NCBI RefSeq assembly: GCF_900312815.1
Contig: NZ_OMPE01000002.1
Location: forward strand, 1 to 64,000
Source of the DNA: Aquimarina sp. AU474
GTDB taxonomy: Bacteria > Bacteroidota > Bacteroidia > Flavobacteriales > Flavobacteriaceae
Reading direction: 5' to 3'
DNA length: 64,000 bases
The notes beneath the pieces are model-generated. The model did not search any database and had not been told where the DNA came from. It saw nothing but the letters and a program-made list of their open reading frames with translations. This document shows positions 9,726-20,435 of this stretch, piece by piece. Each line of letters opens with the position of its first letter. Position 1 is the stretch's first letter. The position numbers were made by a program, and so were the translations under genes.

Positions 9726-9757
9726 CAAAGGTACGGTTTATTATCTGTCTATTACAA
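9726..9757 (-). promoter_or_regulatory. Bacteroidetes-type promoter of the helicase gene
   Basis: On the minus strand TTG (9757-9755), 21 bp, then TACCTTTG (9733-9726), matching the Bacteroidetes -33/-7 pattern TTG and TAnnTTTG. Transcription would begin about 15 bp before the ATG at 9707. Confidence 0.6.
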
Positions 9758-9789
9758 TAACGAGGTAGTTATTATGATGTTGCAATTAT

Positions 9790-10869
9790 CTATTTGATGA
9801 TTTCGATTTCGAAAAGCTTATCCCAATTCTTTCCAGTAACAAATAGCTGTTTGGTATCGGCCTTGTAGGCAATACCATTTAAAACGTCAAGATCCTGATG
9901 TTGAGTCACTTTGTCTCGTAGCCCTCTTAAATCTACCACAGCTTCTATTGCTCCATTTTTTGGATTAATAATCGTAATACTGGTTTTGAGATTAGATTTG
10001 TTTGTCGAACCATGTTTTGGCCATGTATTCGCATATATTTTTCCGTCCACCCATTCTAATTCATTAAATTTCGTTTTCAGACCTTTATTAGTAACTATTT
10101 GGATATATTCTTTTTCGGCTAAGGTTTGCGGATCTAAAATCCATATTTTTTCTGTACCATCACTCTTATAGATTCGTTGACCATCATTGCATAATCCCCA
10201 ACCTTCTTTACTTGTGTTATATGCAAAACTCCCGGTTCTTTCTAAAGTAGAAAGGTCATATATAAAACCTTCTTTGGCTAACCATGTGAGCTGGTATACT
10301 TTGTTATTTGCTATAGTTATCCCTTCGGCAAAATATTCGTTCGAGATTTCTTTTTTAATAAGCACTTCTCCCGTTTTGTAGTTGACTTTTCTTAATGATG
10401 ATTTTCCTTTTTTTCCTGTACTTTCATATAAGGTATCACCAAAAAATTCTAATCCCTGGGTGAAAGCTTCTTTATCATGGGGATATTCAGCTACAATCTT
10501 ATAGGAATATAGTTTGGGAGATGTATTGTAAAGTAAAGTAATTTTTTTTGTAATAGTATCAATATTTCCATCATAGAAAACATGTGCTTTAAGTATATGG
10601 GTACCTAACTTTTCGGTATCTATTTTTTCTTCAAAGCTATAGTCTGTTTTCGAAGGCGTTTTTTTACCGTCCAAGATATAAGTAACGGAATCTATAGTGA
10701 TATTTTGATCATTTTTGACATGCGCTTTTATCGTTTCGCCTAGCTTGAATATTGCTTGATCATTTTCTGTAACAACAGAAAAATATTTTTTTTTCTTATC
10801 ATGATTGCTTCCACAAGAAAAAATGACTAAGCTTAATGTTATGACGAATAAGGAGTTACGAATGTTCAT
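9790..10869 (-). CDS. Glutaminyl-peptide cyclotransferase-like lipoprotein
   Basis: A 359-residue lipoprotein: signal peptide with lipobox LVIFSC (Cys near residue 19). About 100 residues of Ig-like beta structure follow, then a glutamine-cyclotransferase domain of the five-bladed beta-propeller type (EYPHDKEAFTQGLEF, YESTGKKGKSSLRKVNY, GWGLCNDGQRIYKSDGTEKI, NELEWVDGKIYANTW, LDVLNGIAYK). This plant/bacterial QC family converts N-terminal Gln to pyroglutamate. In T9SS bacteria many exported proteins carry an N-terminal pyroglutamate after signal cleavage, and the QQ at the mature end of proteins such as the PorP protein here would fit. Activity is inferred from family. Confidence 0.85.
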   Translation of the reverse strand: MNIRNSLFVITLSLVIFSCGSNHDKKKKYFSVVTENDQAIFKLGETIKAHVKNDQNITIDSVTYILDGKKTPSKTDYSFEEKIDTEKLGTHILKAHVFYDGNIDTITKKITLLYNTSPKLYSYKIVAEYPHDKEAFTQGLEFFGDTLYESTGKKGKSSLRKVNYKTGEVLIKKEISNEYFAEGITIANNKVYQLTWLAKEGFIYDLSTLERTGSFAYNTSKEGWGLCNDGQRIYKSDGTEKIWILDPQTLAEKEYIQIVTNKGLKTKFNELEWVDGKIYANTWPKHGSTNKSNLKTSITIINPKNGAIEAVVDLRGLRDKVTQHQDLDVLNGIAYKADTKQLFVTGKNWDKLFEIEIIK

Positions 10870-10945
10870 TGCAATGATTAAATTTGAAGCAAGATATTTA
10901 TTTTAATTGGGTTTAAAAAATCGTTGTTTTATCTAGTAAAGATTG

Positions 10946-10953
10946 TATCTTTG
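10946..10953 (+). promoter_or_regulatory. -7 box of the SRP RNA promoter
   Basis: TATCTTTG at 10946-10953 matches the Bacteroidetes -7 consensus TAnnTTTG, with a -33 TTG at 10924-10926 (19-bp spacer). Transcription would start right at the base of the SRP RNA stem. Confidence 0.65.
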
Positions 10954-10956
10954 CAG

Positions 10957-11057
10957 CGGCAAGTCCTACACAACTAGCTCCTGTTGAATCCTCCAGGGCG
11001 GGAACGCAGCAAAGGTAAACGGTTGTAGCAGTGTGATGTAGGTAGCTTGCCTTTTTT
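10957..11057 (+). ncRNA. ffs: Signal recognition particle RNA, small bacterial type (4.5S)
   Basis: About 100 nt RNA component of the signal recognition particle, which binds Ffh and targets membrane and secreted proteins to SecYEG. The diagnostic domain IV tip is clear: CCAGGGCGGGAACGCAGCAAAGG contains the GGAA tetraloop and the asymmetric loop that contact Ffh. The ends pair, GGCAAG (from 10958) with CTTGCC (11046-11051), enclosing CCTAC/GTAGG. A TTTTTTT tract follows directly, giving a terminator. The 5' end is set from the promoter box and the terminal stem, so it may be off by a few bases. Confidence 0.95.
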
Positions 11058-11139
11058 TGTGCTCTTAATTTTCATTTGACCAATTTTCATTTCATTGTAA
11101 TTCAATTTGTTTTTAGATATTATTCGTAAATCATAATTG

Positions 11140-11147
11140 TATATTTG
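11140..11147 (+). promoter_or_regulatory. -7 box upstream of the SDR gene
   Basis: TATATTTG matches TAnnTTTG six bases before the ATG at 11153, so the message would have almost no leader. I do not find a well spaced -33 TTG, which lowers confidence. Confidence 0.4.
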
Positions 11148-11152
11148 CGATC

Positions 11153-11974
11153 ATGAATGTAGCTCAAAAAACTCCTGTTGTTTTAATTACCGGTGGTTCT
11201 TCAGGAATAGGAAAATCAATAGGTACTTATCTTAAACAAAAAGGATATATTGTATACGGCACTAGCCGTAACCCTTCAAAACTACCTAATTTTGAACCTT
11301 TTACATTACTGAAGTTGGATGTTGCTGATCGTTCTACAATTCAATCTGCAATTAAGAAGATCCAAGAAGAACAAGGTCGTATAGATGTTTTAATAAACAA
11401 TGCAGGCGCGGGGATTACAGGGCCATTAGAAGAAATTCCTGAAGAAGAAATACAGCGCAATTTTACTACGAATTATTTTGGAGCTATTAATGTTACTAAA
11501 GCAGTATTACCCTTAATGCGAGAACAAAAAAGTGGTCTTGTAATTAATATCACCTCAATAGCTGGATATATGGGATTACCATTTAGAGGCGTTTATAGTG
11601 CATCTAAAGCTGCATTAGAAATTACTACTGAAGCTTGGCGAATGGAGCTAAAAAGCTTTAATATTAATATGACAAATATTGCTCCTGGAGATTTTGCAAC
11701 GAATATCGCAGCGGGCCGATATCACGCACCGGTATTATCAGATTCACCGTATAAAAAATCGTATGGAGATTCATTAGCATTAATGGATGACCATGTTGAT
11801 GCTGGAAGTGACCCTCTAGAAATGGCTAAGGTCGTTTTTAAAGTGATAAATACAAAAAAACCTAAGGTTCATTATAAGGTAGGGGTATTTATGCAAAAAT
11901 TCTCTGTTGTTCTAAAAAGAATATTGCCAGATAGGGTATACGAGAAATTATTAATGAATCATTATAAGCTATAA
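11153..11974 (+). CDS. Short-chain dehydrogenase/reductase (SDR)
   Basis: A 273-residue classical SDR. The NAD(P)-binding TGGSSGIG motif lies near residue 14, LDVAD and NNAGAG follow, and the catalytic Ser is in NITSIAGYMGLP with the YSASK motif (Tyr and Lys) about a dozen residues later. The Rossmann fold is complete and the length is normal. The basic residue after the first strand (GTSRNPSK) suggests NADP(H) rather than NAD(H). The substrate is unknown: the family acts on many alcohols and ketones, and the neighbours give no hint. It stands alone between the SRP RNA and the transaldolase gene. Confidence 0.88.
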   Translation: MNVAQKTPVVLITGGSSGIGKSIGTYLKQKGYIVYGTSRNPSKLPNFEPFTLLKLDVADRSTIQSAIKKIQEEQGRIDVLINNAGAGITGPLEEIPEEEIQRNFTTNYFGAINVTKAVLPLMREQKSGLVINITSIAGYMGLPFRGVYSASKAALEITTEAWRMELKSFNINMTNIAPGDFATNIAAGRYHAPVLSDSPYKKSYGDSLALMDDHVDAGSDPLEMAKVVFKVINTKKPKVHYKVGVFMQKFSVVLKRILPDRVYEKLLMNHYKL

Positions 11975-12109
11975 TTTTTTTACTTAAAAAATAAAAATAT
12001 TTAAGCGCAATTAATGCAGGATACTATCAATCAAGAAGGAATATCTTTATATTCGCACCGGAAATGAAAAATATATAATTACTATACACAACAATTTAAA
12101 TACAATACT

Positions 12110-12763
12110 ATGAAGTTTTTTATTGATACTGCAAACCTGGATCAGATAAAGGAAGCACAAGATCTTGGTGTTTTGGATGGGGTTACAACTAACCCATCAT
12201 TGATGGCTAAAGAAGGTATCACAGGAAGAGAAAATATTATTAATCACTATAAGAAAATATGTGATATTGTTACTGGAGATGTAAGTGCAGAGGTTATCTC
12301 TACGGATTTTGAAGGTATCATTAAAGAAGGTGAGGAGTTGGCTAAACTACATGATCAGATTATTGTAAAGGTGCCAATGATTAAAGATGGGATAAAAGCT
12401 ATCAAATATTTTAGTGATAAAGGTATTAAGACAAATTGTACTTTGGTCTTTTCTGCAGGTCAAGCTTTATTGGCAGCAAAAGCGGGGGCTACATATGTTT
12501 CTCCTTTTATTGGAAGATTGGATGATATCTCTACAGATGGACTTAATCTTATTGCAGAAATCAGGTTAATTTATGATAATTATGGTTTTGATACTCAGAT
12601 TTTGGCAGCTTCTGTAAGGCATACAATGCATGTGATTGACTGTGCAAAAATTGGCGCAGATGTAATGACAGGGCCTCTTTCTTCAATAGAAGGATTGTTA
12701 AAACACCCTTTAACAGATATTGGACTAGCAAAATTCCTTGCAGATTATAAAAAAGGAAACTAG
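12110..12763 (+). CDS. fsa: Transaldolase, small TalC/fructose-6-phosphate aldolase type
   Basis: A 217-residue enzyme starting [20 protein letters not shown] with [14 protein letters not shown], the hallmark of the short transaldolase subfamily (about 215-220 residues, against 310+ for TalB). The Schiff-base Lys is expected in the [21 protein letters not shown] segment/strand region, with [10 protein letters not shown] and [10 protein letters not shown] following. It moves dihydroxyacetone units between sugar phosphates in the non-oxidative pentose phosphate pathway, or cleaves fructose 6-phosphate; the two activities are not separable by eye. Promoter-like TATATTCG lies at 12048-12055. A bidirectional terminator follows the stop codon. 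Confidence 0.9.
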   Translation: MKFFIDTANLDQIKEAQDLGVLDGVTTNPSLMAKEGITGRENIINHYKKICDIVTGDVSAEVISTDFEGIIKEGEELAKLHDQIIVKVPMIKDGIKAIKYFSDKGIKTNCTLVFSAGQALLAAKAGATYVSPFIGRLDDISTDGLNLIAEIRLIYDNYGFDTQILAASVRHTMHVIDCAKIGADVMTGPLSSIEGLLKHPLTDIGLAKFLADYKKGN

Positions 12764-12788
12764 AAAATATAATTAAGATGTATATTGA

Positions 12789-12820
12789 AAAAGCTACTTT
12801 GAAAAGAGTAGCTTTTTTTA
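12789..12820. terminator. Bidirectional intrinsic terminator
   Basis: AAAAAGCTACT, an 8-nt loop, then AGTAGCTTTTTTT: an 11-pair stem with a T-run on both strands. It ends the transaldolase transcript on the plus strand and can end the convergent lipoprotein gene (stop at 12818) on the minus strand. Confidence 0.85.
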
Positions 12821-14263
12821 GTTACCTAAACTAGCTAACCTTGTGTATTGCATAAGTTGTTTTTCAAAAACAGAAGAAAATAAATTAGCTTTTTCGTTTA
12901 TTATTTTCCCATCTTGATCAACAAGAATAACTTTGTTACTAGAATGTATTACAAGTTCTTCTGAAGAGCATTTGGGGTATTTAAACTCATATTCATTGCC
13001 CAAGTTATAGTGATGTCTTTTTATGGTTTTTAACCAATTCTTTGTTTGATCATCATCAGTATTAATAGCAATAAATTCGATCTCAGGATATAAAGCACTA
13101 AGGTAAGATGCTTTTTTATGGGCTCTTATGTAATGATCTTTGCTCTCCATAGACCAAAAATATAATGCAGTTATGGATTTATTAAAAAGAGAAGAAAGTT
13201 TTACTCGATCTCCATTAGAAGCAATCAATTCTTGATCGGGAAGAGTTTTATTAGGCCTTAATCTAGAAATCGCTCTTGATAATTTTTTTAACTCTTTTTG
13301 AGACTTTTTATTAGAACTAACAGATAAGTAGTGTTTTAATACTTTGTTAGAATCGTAGTTTTTCTTACTATTTAATAAAAAGTTAGTGGTTACTCTTCTT
13401 AAAAGGTTATTCTTGATATACGGGTGATCGACTAAGCTATCGATCAGATTTAATTTATGTACAACACTTTCTGTTCTTCTTTTATAATAAGATGAACTAT
13501 TAGAATAATTAGAAAGAGAAGAATTTGTGAAGTAATAATTTAAATACCTATTGTAGGCGTATAATTTTTTTAGATCATTGTCATTAAAATTAATATCTCT
13601 TCTAAAGTCAAAGAAAGATGCTGGTAAATCTTTTGCAGAATCCATACCTCCGATACCATATCTACTATGAAAATATAATTCATGACGTGTATAGTAGTCA
13701 AATATAAAACTTGCTTGGGCAAGCTTTTTTGCAAGCGCACTCAGTTCATATTTGTTAGTAAGCTTATTGTACGCCTTTAATTTTTGTTTTAGTAATGAAT
13801 CTTGATTTTTCTTAAAGTAAGATGGTGATAACTGAAGATCGGTCCTTTTCAATTTTGCTCTTTCTTGCTCATTTAGCAAGTACATATCAATCAAGAAATT
13901 GTTTTTTCGAGAGCCGTCGCCAGAAAAAACAAGAGATTCATCAAATTCTAAAGTATTAAGTCTGATAAGTAGACTATCACCTTTTTCTAAAAGAACTAAT
14001 TGATTTTCTGGTTTGTGTTTGAATAAATACAGACCGTCTTCTAGATTTTCAACTTTATAAAAGAAACGATTATTTCTATCTAAGGGTATTGTATCACCTG
14101 GTTCATCATTTTTAGAAATGACAACATAATCCGAATTAGGGTTCACAATTTCACCACCAAAGTAGGTGTATTCTCTATTGATTTTCTCCGAAGATTCACA
14201 ACTACATAAACAACACCATAAAAGTGAAATAGATGCGATATATCTATATGGGTAGAACTGCAT
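12818..14263 (-). CDS. TlpA-like lipoprotein lacking the redox CXXC
   Basis: A 481-residue lipoprotein. Signal peptide MQFYPYRYIASISLLWCCLC ends in a Cys-rich lipobox (CLCSC). The N-terminal part reads like the beta domain found in front of Bacteroidetes TlpA proteins. The middle, rich in Lys, Ser and Tyr, is helical. The last 130 residues follow a thioredoxin-like pattern: LIASNGDRVKLSSLFNKS, a strand ALYFWSMESKDH, then EFIAINTDDDQ and KVILVDQDGKII. The position where thioredoxins have WCxxC holds WSMESKDH, so no disulphide chemistry is expected; a structural or binding role is more likely. I start at the ATG at 14263; a TTG at 14287 gives a poorer signal peptide. Confidence 0.7.
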   Translation of the reverse strand: MQFYPYRYIASISLLWCCLCSCESSEKINREYTYFGGEIVNPNSDYVVISKNDEPGDTIPLDRNNRFFYKVENLEDGLYLFKHKPENQLVLLEKGDSLLIRLNTLEFDESLVFSGDGSRKNNFLIDMYLLNEQERAKLKRTDLQLSPSYFKKNQDSLLKQKLKAYNKLTNKYELSALAKKLAQASFIFDYYTRHELYFHSRYGIGGMDSAKDLPASFFDFRRDINFNDNDLKKLYAYNRYLNYYFTNSSLSNYSNSSSYYKRRTESVVHKLNLIDSLVDHPYIKNNLLRRVTTNFLLNSKKNYDSNKVLKHYLSVSSNKKSQKELKKLSRAISRLRPNKTLPDQELIASNGDRVKLSSLFNKSITALYFWSMESKDHYIRAHKKASYLSALYPEIEFIAINTDDDQTKNWLKTIKRHHYNLGNEYEFKYPKCSSEELVIHSSNKVILVDQDGKIINEKANLFSSVFEKQLMQYTRLASLGN

Positions 14264-14446
14264 TTTGGGTACCAAATTAACTAACAATTAGCCAAAAATA
14301 ATTCTAAACCCTTTCCACATTTGTTAACTATTCGTTAATTCTTTAGTAATTAATATTCTATCCAAATTAGAAATAGAAAAAAATAGAAATAAAGAATGAA
14401 TTGACAACTGATCTCTGCTTAAAAATATAATACAGTATACCTATAA

Positions 14447-16150
<1,704 letters not shown>

Positions 16151-16260
16151 TAGTTACGATTGCAACATGTTTAAATATTTATCGTATTTTATCGGTATAC
16201 TAGTTAAACTTTGTTTACGTTACATTAGTATTCATACAAACTAACCAATAGAAATCTACG

Positions 16261-16824
16261 CTGGGCGATCAACTTATCATAGAGCAAATCAGAAATAAAA
16301 ACGAAAAGGTTTTTGAATCTGTATTTAAAGAATATTTCAAGGTACTTACCATATATGCAAAAAAGTACGTGTTAGATTTTGATACAGCAAAAGATATTAC
16401 ACAAGAAACTTTTGTAAAACTTTATGAAAAAAGGGATGAATTAGTAATACATACATCTCTAAAATCTTTTTTGTACACATCGGTTAGAAATAGATGCTTA
16501 GATTACATTAAGCTTCATAAGATTCGTCAACAACATAAAGACACTATTCTTTATGAATCTTCGACGTACACCGAAGATGAAGATACAGATCAAATTAGAT
16601 ATACTGAATTACAGGAGAAAATTCATAGAATTATAAAAACTCTGCCAACACAAAATCAGAAAATATTTATGCTTAGTAGATTTGGAGGAAAAACTAATCA
16701 GGAGATAGCTGATGAGTTAAATCTAAGCAAGAGAACTGTTGAAACTCATATTAGTAATGCAATTAAAAAGATAAAAATCTCTGTTGCATTGAGTTTTATT
16801 TACCTGATTATTAAACTTTTATAA
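16261..16824 (+). CDS. ECF-type RNA polymerase sigma factor
   Basis: About 187 residues if translation begins at the CTG at 16261. Sigma region 2 spans FESVFKEYFKVLTIYAKKYVLDFDTAKDITQETFVKLYE and region 4 spans LPTQNQKIFMLSRFGGKTNQEIADELNLSKRTVETHISNAIKKIK, with a helix-turn-helix. The only standard start in frame before region 2 ends is the GTG at 16369, which would remove half of region 2. A stop at 16249-16251 bounds the frame upstream. The sequence LGDQLIIEQIRNKNEKVF beginning at CTG 16261 looks like a normal N-terminus for this family, so a CTG start or a lost ATG is likely. Role: directs transcription of the FecR/TonB-receptor genes downstream, released by a FecR-type anti-sigma factor. 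Confidence 0.8.
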   Translation: MGDQLIIEQIRNKNEKVFESVFKEYFKVLTIYAKKYVLDFDTAKDITQETFVKLYEKRDELVIHTSLKSFLYTSVRNRCLDYIKLHKIRQQHKDTILYESSTYTEDEDTDQIRYTELQEKIHRIIKTLPTQNQKIFMLSRFGGKTNQEIADELNLSKRTVETHISNAIKKIKISVALSFIYLIIKLL

Positions 16825-16942
16825 TATTTCTCATTTTTTTTTACTTCATGCTTACGTGTAAGTGGTTTTTTGTTCGTCATAACATATGAATGAACAACAG
16901 TAGAGTAGTTTTTTTCAACTCTATTACAAAAATAAACCAGTT

Positions 16943-17113
16943 ATGAACACGCAAAACCAAAGTAGTTTAGAGTATTCTTTAATTAAATATTTTTCTGGAA
17001 AATCTACACCAGAGGAAGAAACATTCGTGAAAAATTGGGTGTCGCAAAGTCAAGATAATATTTTTTATTATCAAAAGCTTCAACGATTATGGTTTCAACG
17101 AATCATACTGTGA
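16943..17113 (+). pseudogene. Truncated FecR-type anti-sigma factor (N-terminal fragment)
   Basis: A 56-residue frame, MNTQNQSSLEYSLIKYFSG onward, then TFVKNWVSQSQDN and LQRLWFQRIIL, ending at TGA. It aligns with the first 55 residues of the complete FecR at 20618 (KFVKNWIAQSEIN, VEQLW). It holds only the cytoplasmic sigma-binding segment; the membrane helix and the periplasmic FecR domain (about 270 residues) are absent. It occupies the position where a full fecR should be, between the sigma gene and the first TonB receptor. It may be a decaying remnant, or a free short anti-sigma peptide if still translated. Confidence 0.75.
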
Positions 17114-17180
17114 TATCATATTTTTTTGTGAATCACAATCATAATTAACCAAAGAATAATCATAAAAAATACTTAGCCAA

Positions 17181-19529
17181 TTGGGAACAAAACAAGTAAT
17201 CTTAGCTTTTGGGGTGCTACTCATGAGCATTAATGTATTATTTAGTCAATCTGATAAGGTTGACCCGTCATCAGAAAAATATACAATAAGTGGATATATT
17301 AAAGAAACAGGAAGTCAAGAATATTTACCCATGGTATCTATTTATATTCCAACAAGTAAAGTAGGAACTACAACCAATGATTATGGCTTCTTTTCACTTA
17401 CTGTACCAGGAGGTACTCATGAGTTAATTGTTTCTTTTGTTGGGTATGGAACAGTAAAGAAAGTAGTCAATCTTACAGATGATATTGAGCTCAATATTGA
17501 TATGGAATTGTCTACAGAGAGTCTTGGTGAGGTAATTATAGATGCAGATAGAGGGGTGAATGAAAGTCAAGTGACACAAATGAGTGTTGTAACAATTAAA
17601 CCATCAGAAATACAGGATATTCCGGCAATTTTGGGAGAAAAAGATGTAATTAAGGCATTACAATTAATGCCAGGTATACAAAGAGGAAATGAGGGGAGTG
17701 CAGGTTTTTTTGTAAGAGGGGGTACACCGGATCAGAATCTAATCATATTAGATGAAGCTCCGGTGTATAATTCTAATCATTTGTTTGGAATTTTTTCTGT
17801 TTTTAACGGGGATGCAATTAAATCAATAGAAACCTTCAAAGGCGGATTTCCTGCAAGATTTGGAGGCAGACTATCTTCGGTTCTAAAAATAGATACCAAA
17901 AATGGAAACAAAGAAAGACTAACAGGAAAGGTAAACGTGGGGTTGATCTCATCATCATTATTATTAGAAGGGCCAATTAAGAAAGGAAAAACATCTTTTA
18001 TTTTTAGTGGTCGTAGAACGTATGCTGATTTATTATCAAAACCATTTCAAAGTTCGGATTTTAAGGCAGGATTTTATTTCATGGATTTGAACTTTAAAAT
18101 TCATCATGTTTTTAATGAGAAAAATAAATTGTATTGGAGTAATTATTTTGGACAGGATAGGTTTACAGGTGATGAAAAGTCAAACGGAGAACGTTTTAAA
18201 ACGCGTCTGTTTTGGGGTAATATAACGTCTACTTTGAGATGGAATCATCAATTTAGTGATAAATTTTTCTCTAATACGTCTCTTATTTTTAGTAATTACA
18301 ATTTTGGACTTAAATATGATGAAAAACTTAATGACAGTCGTTTTTTGTTTAAACTAAGTTCTGGGATCAACGACTACGGTATCAAAGCCGATTTTGATTA
18401 TTATCCAAACCCACAACATTCTGTACGTTTTGGAATTGCTTCTACCTATCATAGTTTTATTCCTAAACAATCAAGACTTAGGGCGACAGGAGAGGATAAT
18501 GCAGATGTTAAACAAAAAATAGAATCTTTGGAGAGTGCAGTATATGCCGAGGATAATTGGAAACTTTCTAATACCTTGAGTTTTAATCCCGGAGTACGAG
18601 TTACCCATTTTAATTTTAAATCAAAAAGTTATCTTAATTTTGAACCCAGAGCTACGATAGCATGGAATATAAAACCTGATCTTGCATTAAAAGCTTCATA
18701 TGCAAAAATGAATCAGTATATTCATTTGCTATCTAACTCTGGTATTGGCTTACCCACAGATTTATGGGTATCGTCTACAGATAAGTTAAAACCACAAGTA
18801 TCTCAACAATATGCAATAGGTTTAGCAAAAGATTTTTTCGAAGAAGGATACTCTATAACATTAGAAGGGTATTATAAAAAAATGGATGATGTCATTTCTT
18901 ATAAAGAAGGAGCTTCATTCTTATTATTAGAAGATCTAGAGACTGGAAGAGAAATTGATTGGGAAGAAAACATCACTACAGGAGAAGGTTGGGCCTATGG
19001 CGCAGAATTGTTATTAAGAAAAAAGACAGGAAAACTAACAGGTTGGTTGGGATATACTTTGTCCTGGTCTGAAAGACAGTTTGATGAATTAAACCAAGGG
19101 CGAAAATTCTTTTCGAGATATGATAGACGTCATGATTTGTCTTTGGTAGGAATTTACAAACCGAACGAAAAAATTACGCTCTCAGGATCCTGGGTGTTTT
19201 CTACAGGTAATAATTTTAATTTACCAGATAGGGAGGCGTTATCCAACACAAGTAATTTTCCAATCCCTATTGGATTGTTTAACACTGGCGGAACAACTTC
19301 TTTTAGTACCGAACGAAATAATTTTAGAGGCGAAAGCTATCATCGTTTCGATCTAGGAGTACAATTCCATAAGAAATTTGCAAAAAATAGAGAGCGTACT
19401 TGGGGATTCTCAGTGTATAACATTTACGGAAGAAAAAACCCATTCTTTTATTATTTTGACGATTCACAGCTTAAAAAAGTATCCATATTACAATTTATAC
19501 CATCTATTAATTATACTTATAAATTTTAG
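17181..19529 (+). CDS. TonB-dependent receptor A (no STN domain)
   Basis: A 782-residue outer-membrane receptor. After the signal peptide (GTKQVILAFGVLLMSINVLFSQ) comes a CarboxypepD_reg-like domain (ISGYIKETGSQEYLPMVSIYIP, TNDYGFFSLTVPGG), then a plug domain (LQLMPGIQRGNEGSAGFFVRGGTPDQ to GGRLSSVLKID) and a 22-strand-type barrel ending in an aromatic residue (INYTYKF). It takes up an unknown ligand with energy from TonB-ExbBD. The start must be the TTG at 17181: an in-frame TAA lies at 17163 and the next ATG would cut the signal peptide. Its paralogue at 21667 has an extra N-terminal STN signalling domain that is missing here. The DUF4249 lipoprotein gene follows 3 bp after. Confidence 0.9.
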   Translation: MGTKQVILAFGVLLMSINVLFSQSDKVDPSSEKYTISGYIKETGSQEYLPMVSIYIPTSKVGTTTNDYGFFSLTVPGGTHELIVSFVGYGTVKKVVNLTDDIELNIDMELSTESLGEVIIDADRGVNESQVTQMSVVTIKPSEIQDIPAILGEKDVIKALQLMPGIQRGNEGSAGFFVRGGTPDQNLIILDEAPVYNSNHLFGIFSVFNGDAIKSIETFKGGFPARFGGRLSSVLKIDTKNGNKERLTGKVNVGLISSSLLLEGPIKKGKTSFIFSGRRTYADLLSKPFQSSDFKAGFYFMDLNFKIHHVFNEKNKLYWSNYFGQDRFTGDEKSNGERFKTRLFWGNITSTLRWNHQFSDKFFSNTSLIFSNYNFGLKYDEKLNDSRFLFKLSSGINDYGIKADFDYYPNPQHSVRFGIASTYHSFIPKQSRLRATGEDNADVKQKIESLESAVYAEDNWKLSNTLSFNPGVRVTHFNFKSKSYLNFEPRATIAWNIKPDLALKASYAKMNQYIHLLSNSGIGLPTDLWVSSTDKLKPQVSQQYAIGLAKDFFEEGYSITLEGYYKKMDDVISYKEGASFLLLEDLETGREIDWEENITTGEGWAYGAELLLRKKTGKLTGWLGYTLSWSERQFDELNQGRKFFSRYDRRHDLSLVGIYKPNEKITLSGSWVFSTGNNFNLPDREALSNTSNFPIPIGLFNTGGTTSFSTERNNFRGESYHRFDLGVQFHKKFAKNRERTWGFSVYNIYGRKNPFFYYFDDSQLKKVSILQFIPSINYTYKF

Positions 19530-19532
19530 ATC

Positions 19533-20435
19533 ATGAAATCAATCGAATCAAACTCATTAAAAAATTACACAAAAAGATTAATGAAATACTCTCAATATCT
19601 GCTAATTGGATCCTTGTGGGTTACATTTCTTAGTTGTGAAACAAGTGTAGATGCCAGTGATTTATTAGAAAAAGAACAATTCGTGGTAATCAATGGATAT
19701 TTATCACCACAAGACACCACATTAAAAGTGCAAATTTCTAAATCTAAATCGAGAGCAGAAAGTACAATTACTAACAATGCTGATTTAGTGATTAGTAATG
19801 CAACAGTAACGATTACGGATGAAAATGATAACCAAGTAACTTTGATTTATTCTAGTACTTCATTTAGTTATGAAATACCAGCAACAGATTTAGCTATTTT
19901 ACCCGGTAGAAAATATTTTCTAGCTGTTACGGCAGAAGGTAAAGATTATAAGTCATCATGTGTTATACCATCAGAATTGGTAGAAAACATAGAAAGCGAA
20001 ATAACAAACAATAATGATGTTGACTCTTTTGGAAACAAAAAACTAAAATTAAAAATTGATGATATAGCAGATAAAAGAAACTTTTATATTGTTGGGGCAA
20101 AGGTAACTCAAGCATTTAATAGTGGAGAAGATAGTGTTACTGATGTGGATTTTGAGTTTGAACAATTTACTACTGATAGTAATAGAGAAAATGCTGTTGT
20201 TACTGTTGATGGTATCTTTAACGAATTTTTTGATTCTCAAAGTAGTAAAGCGAATGTACAAGTGGCAAATGCAGAAGAGATATTATACGATGCTTTGCGG
20301 GCTACATTTTTAAATGATTATAATGAGGACGATCCTTTTTTTGAACCTGTTATTGCACCTACCAATATAGAAGGAGAAAGTGGGTTCGGAGTTTTTGCCG
20401 GATATCAATTAACCGAAAAAGAAATAACCTTTTAA
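19533..20435 (+). CDS. DUF4249 lipoprotein A
   Basis: A 300-residue protein, or 284 from the ATG at 19581. The signal peptide MKYSQYLLIGSLWVTFLSC ends in a lipobox, so it is a lipoprotein. The body matches the DUF4249 pattern: VVINGYLSPQDTTLKVQISKS, an Ig-like VTITDENDNQVTL section, YFLAVTAEGKDYKSSCVIP, and a C-terminus with FFEPVIAPTNIEGESGFGVFAGYQLTEKEI. DUF4249 genes nearly always follow a TonB receptor in Bacteroidetes and are presumed surface or periplasmic partners of it, comparable to SusD in position but not in fold. The function is unknown. It starts 3 bp after the receptor stop; the ATG at 19581 gives the more compact signal peptide. Confidence 0.83.
   Translation: MKSIESNSLKNYTKRLMKYSQYLLIGSLWVTFLSCETSVDASDLLEKEQFVVINGYLSPQDTTLKVQISKSKSRAESTITNNADLVISNATVTITDENDNQVTLIYSSTSFSYEIPATDLAILPGRKYFLAVTAEGKDYKSSCVIPSELVENIESEITNNNDVDSFGNKKLKLKIDDIADKRNFYIVGAKVTQAFNSGEDSVTDVDFEFEQFTTDSNRENAVVTVDGIFNEFFDSQSSKANVQVANAEEILYDALRATFLNDYNEDDPFFEPVIAPTNIEGESGFGVFAGYQLTEKEITF

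Noticed and set aside
16171..16251. Short frame beginning at an ATG before the sigma gene, considered as a leader peptide
   Set aside because: No enrichment for any residue and no associated hairpin.
16369..16824. GTG start at 16369 for the sigma factor
   Set aside because: It would remove the first half of sigma region 2, although the upstream frame to 16261 encodes it correctly.
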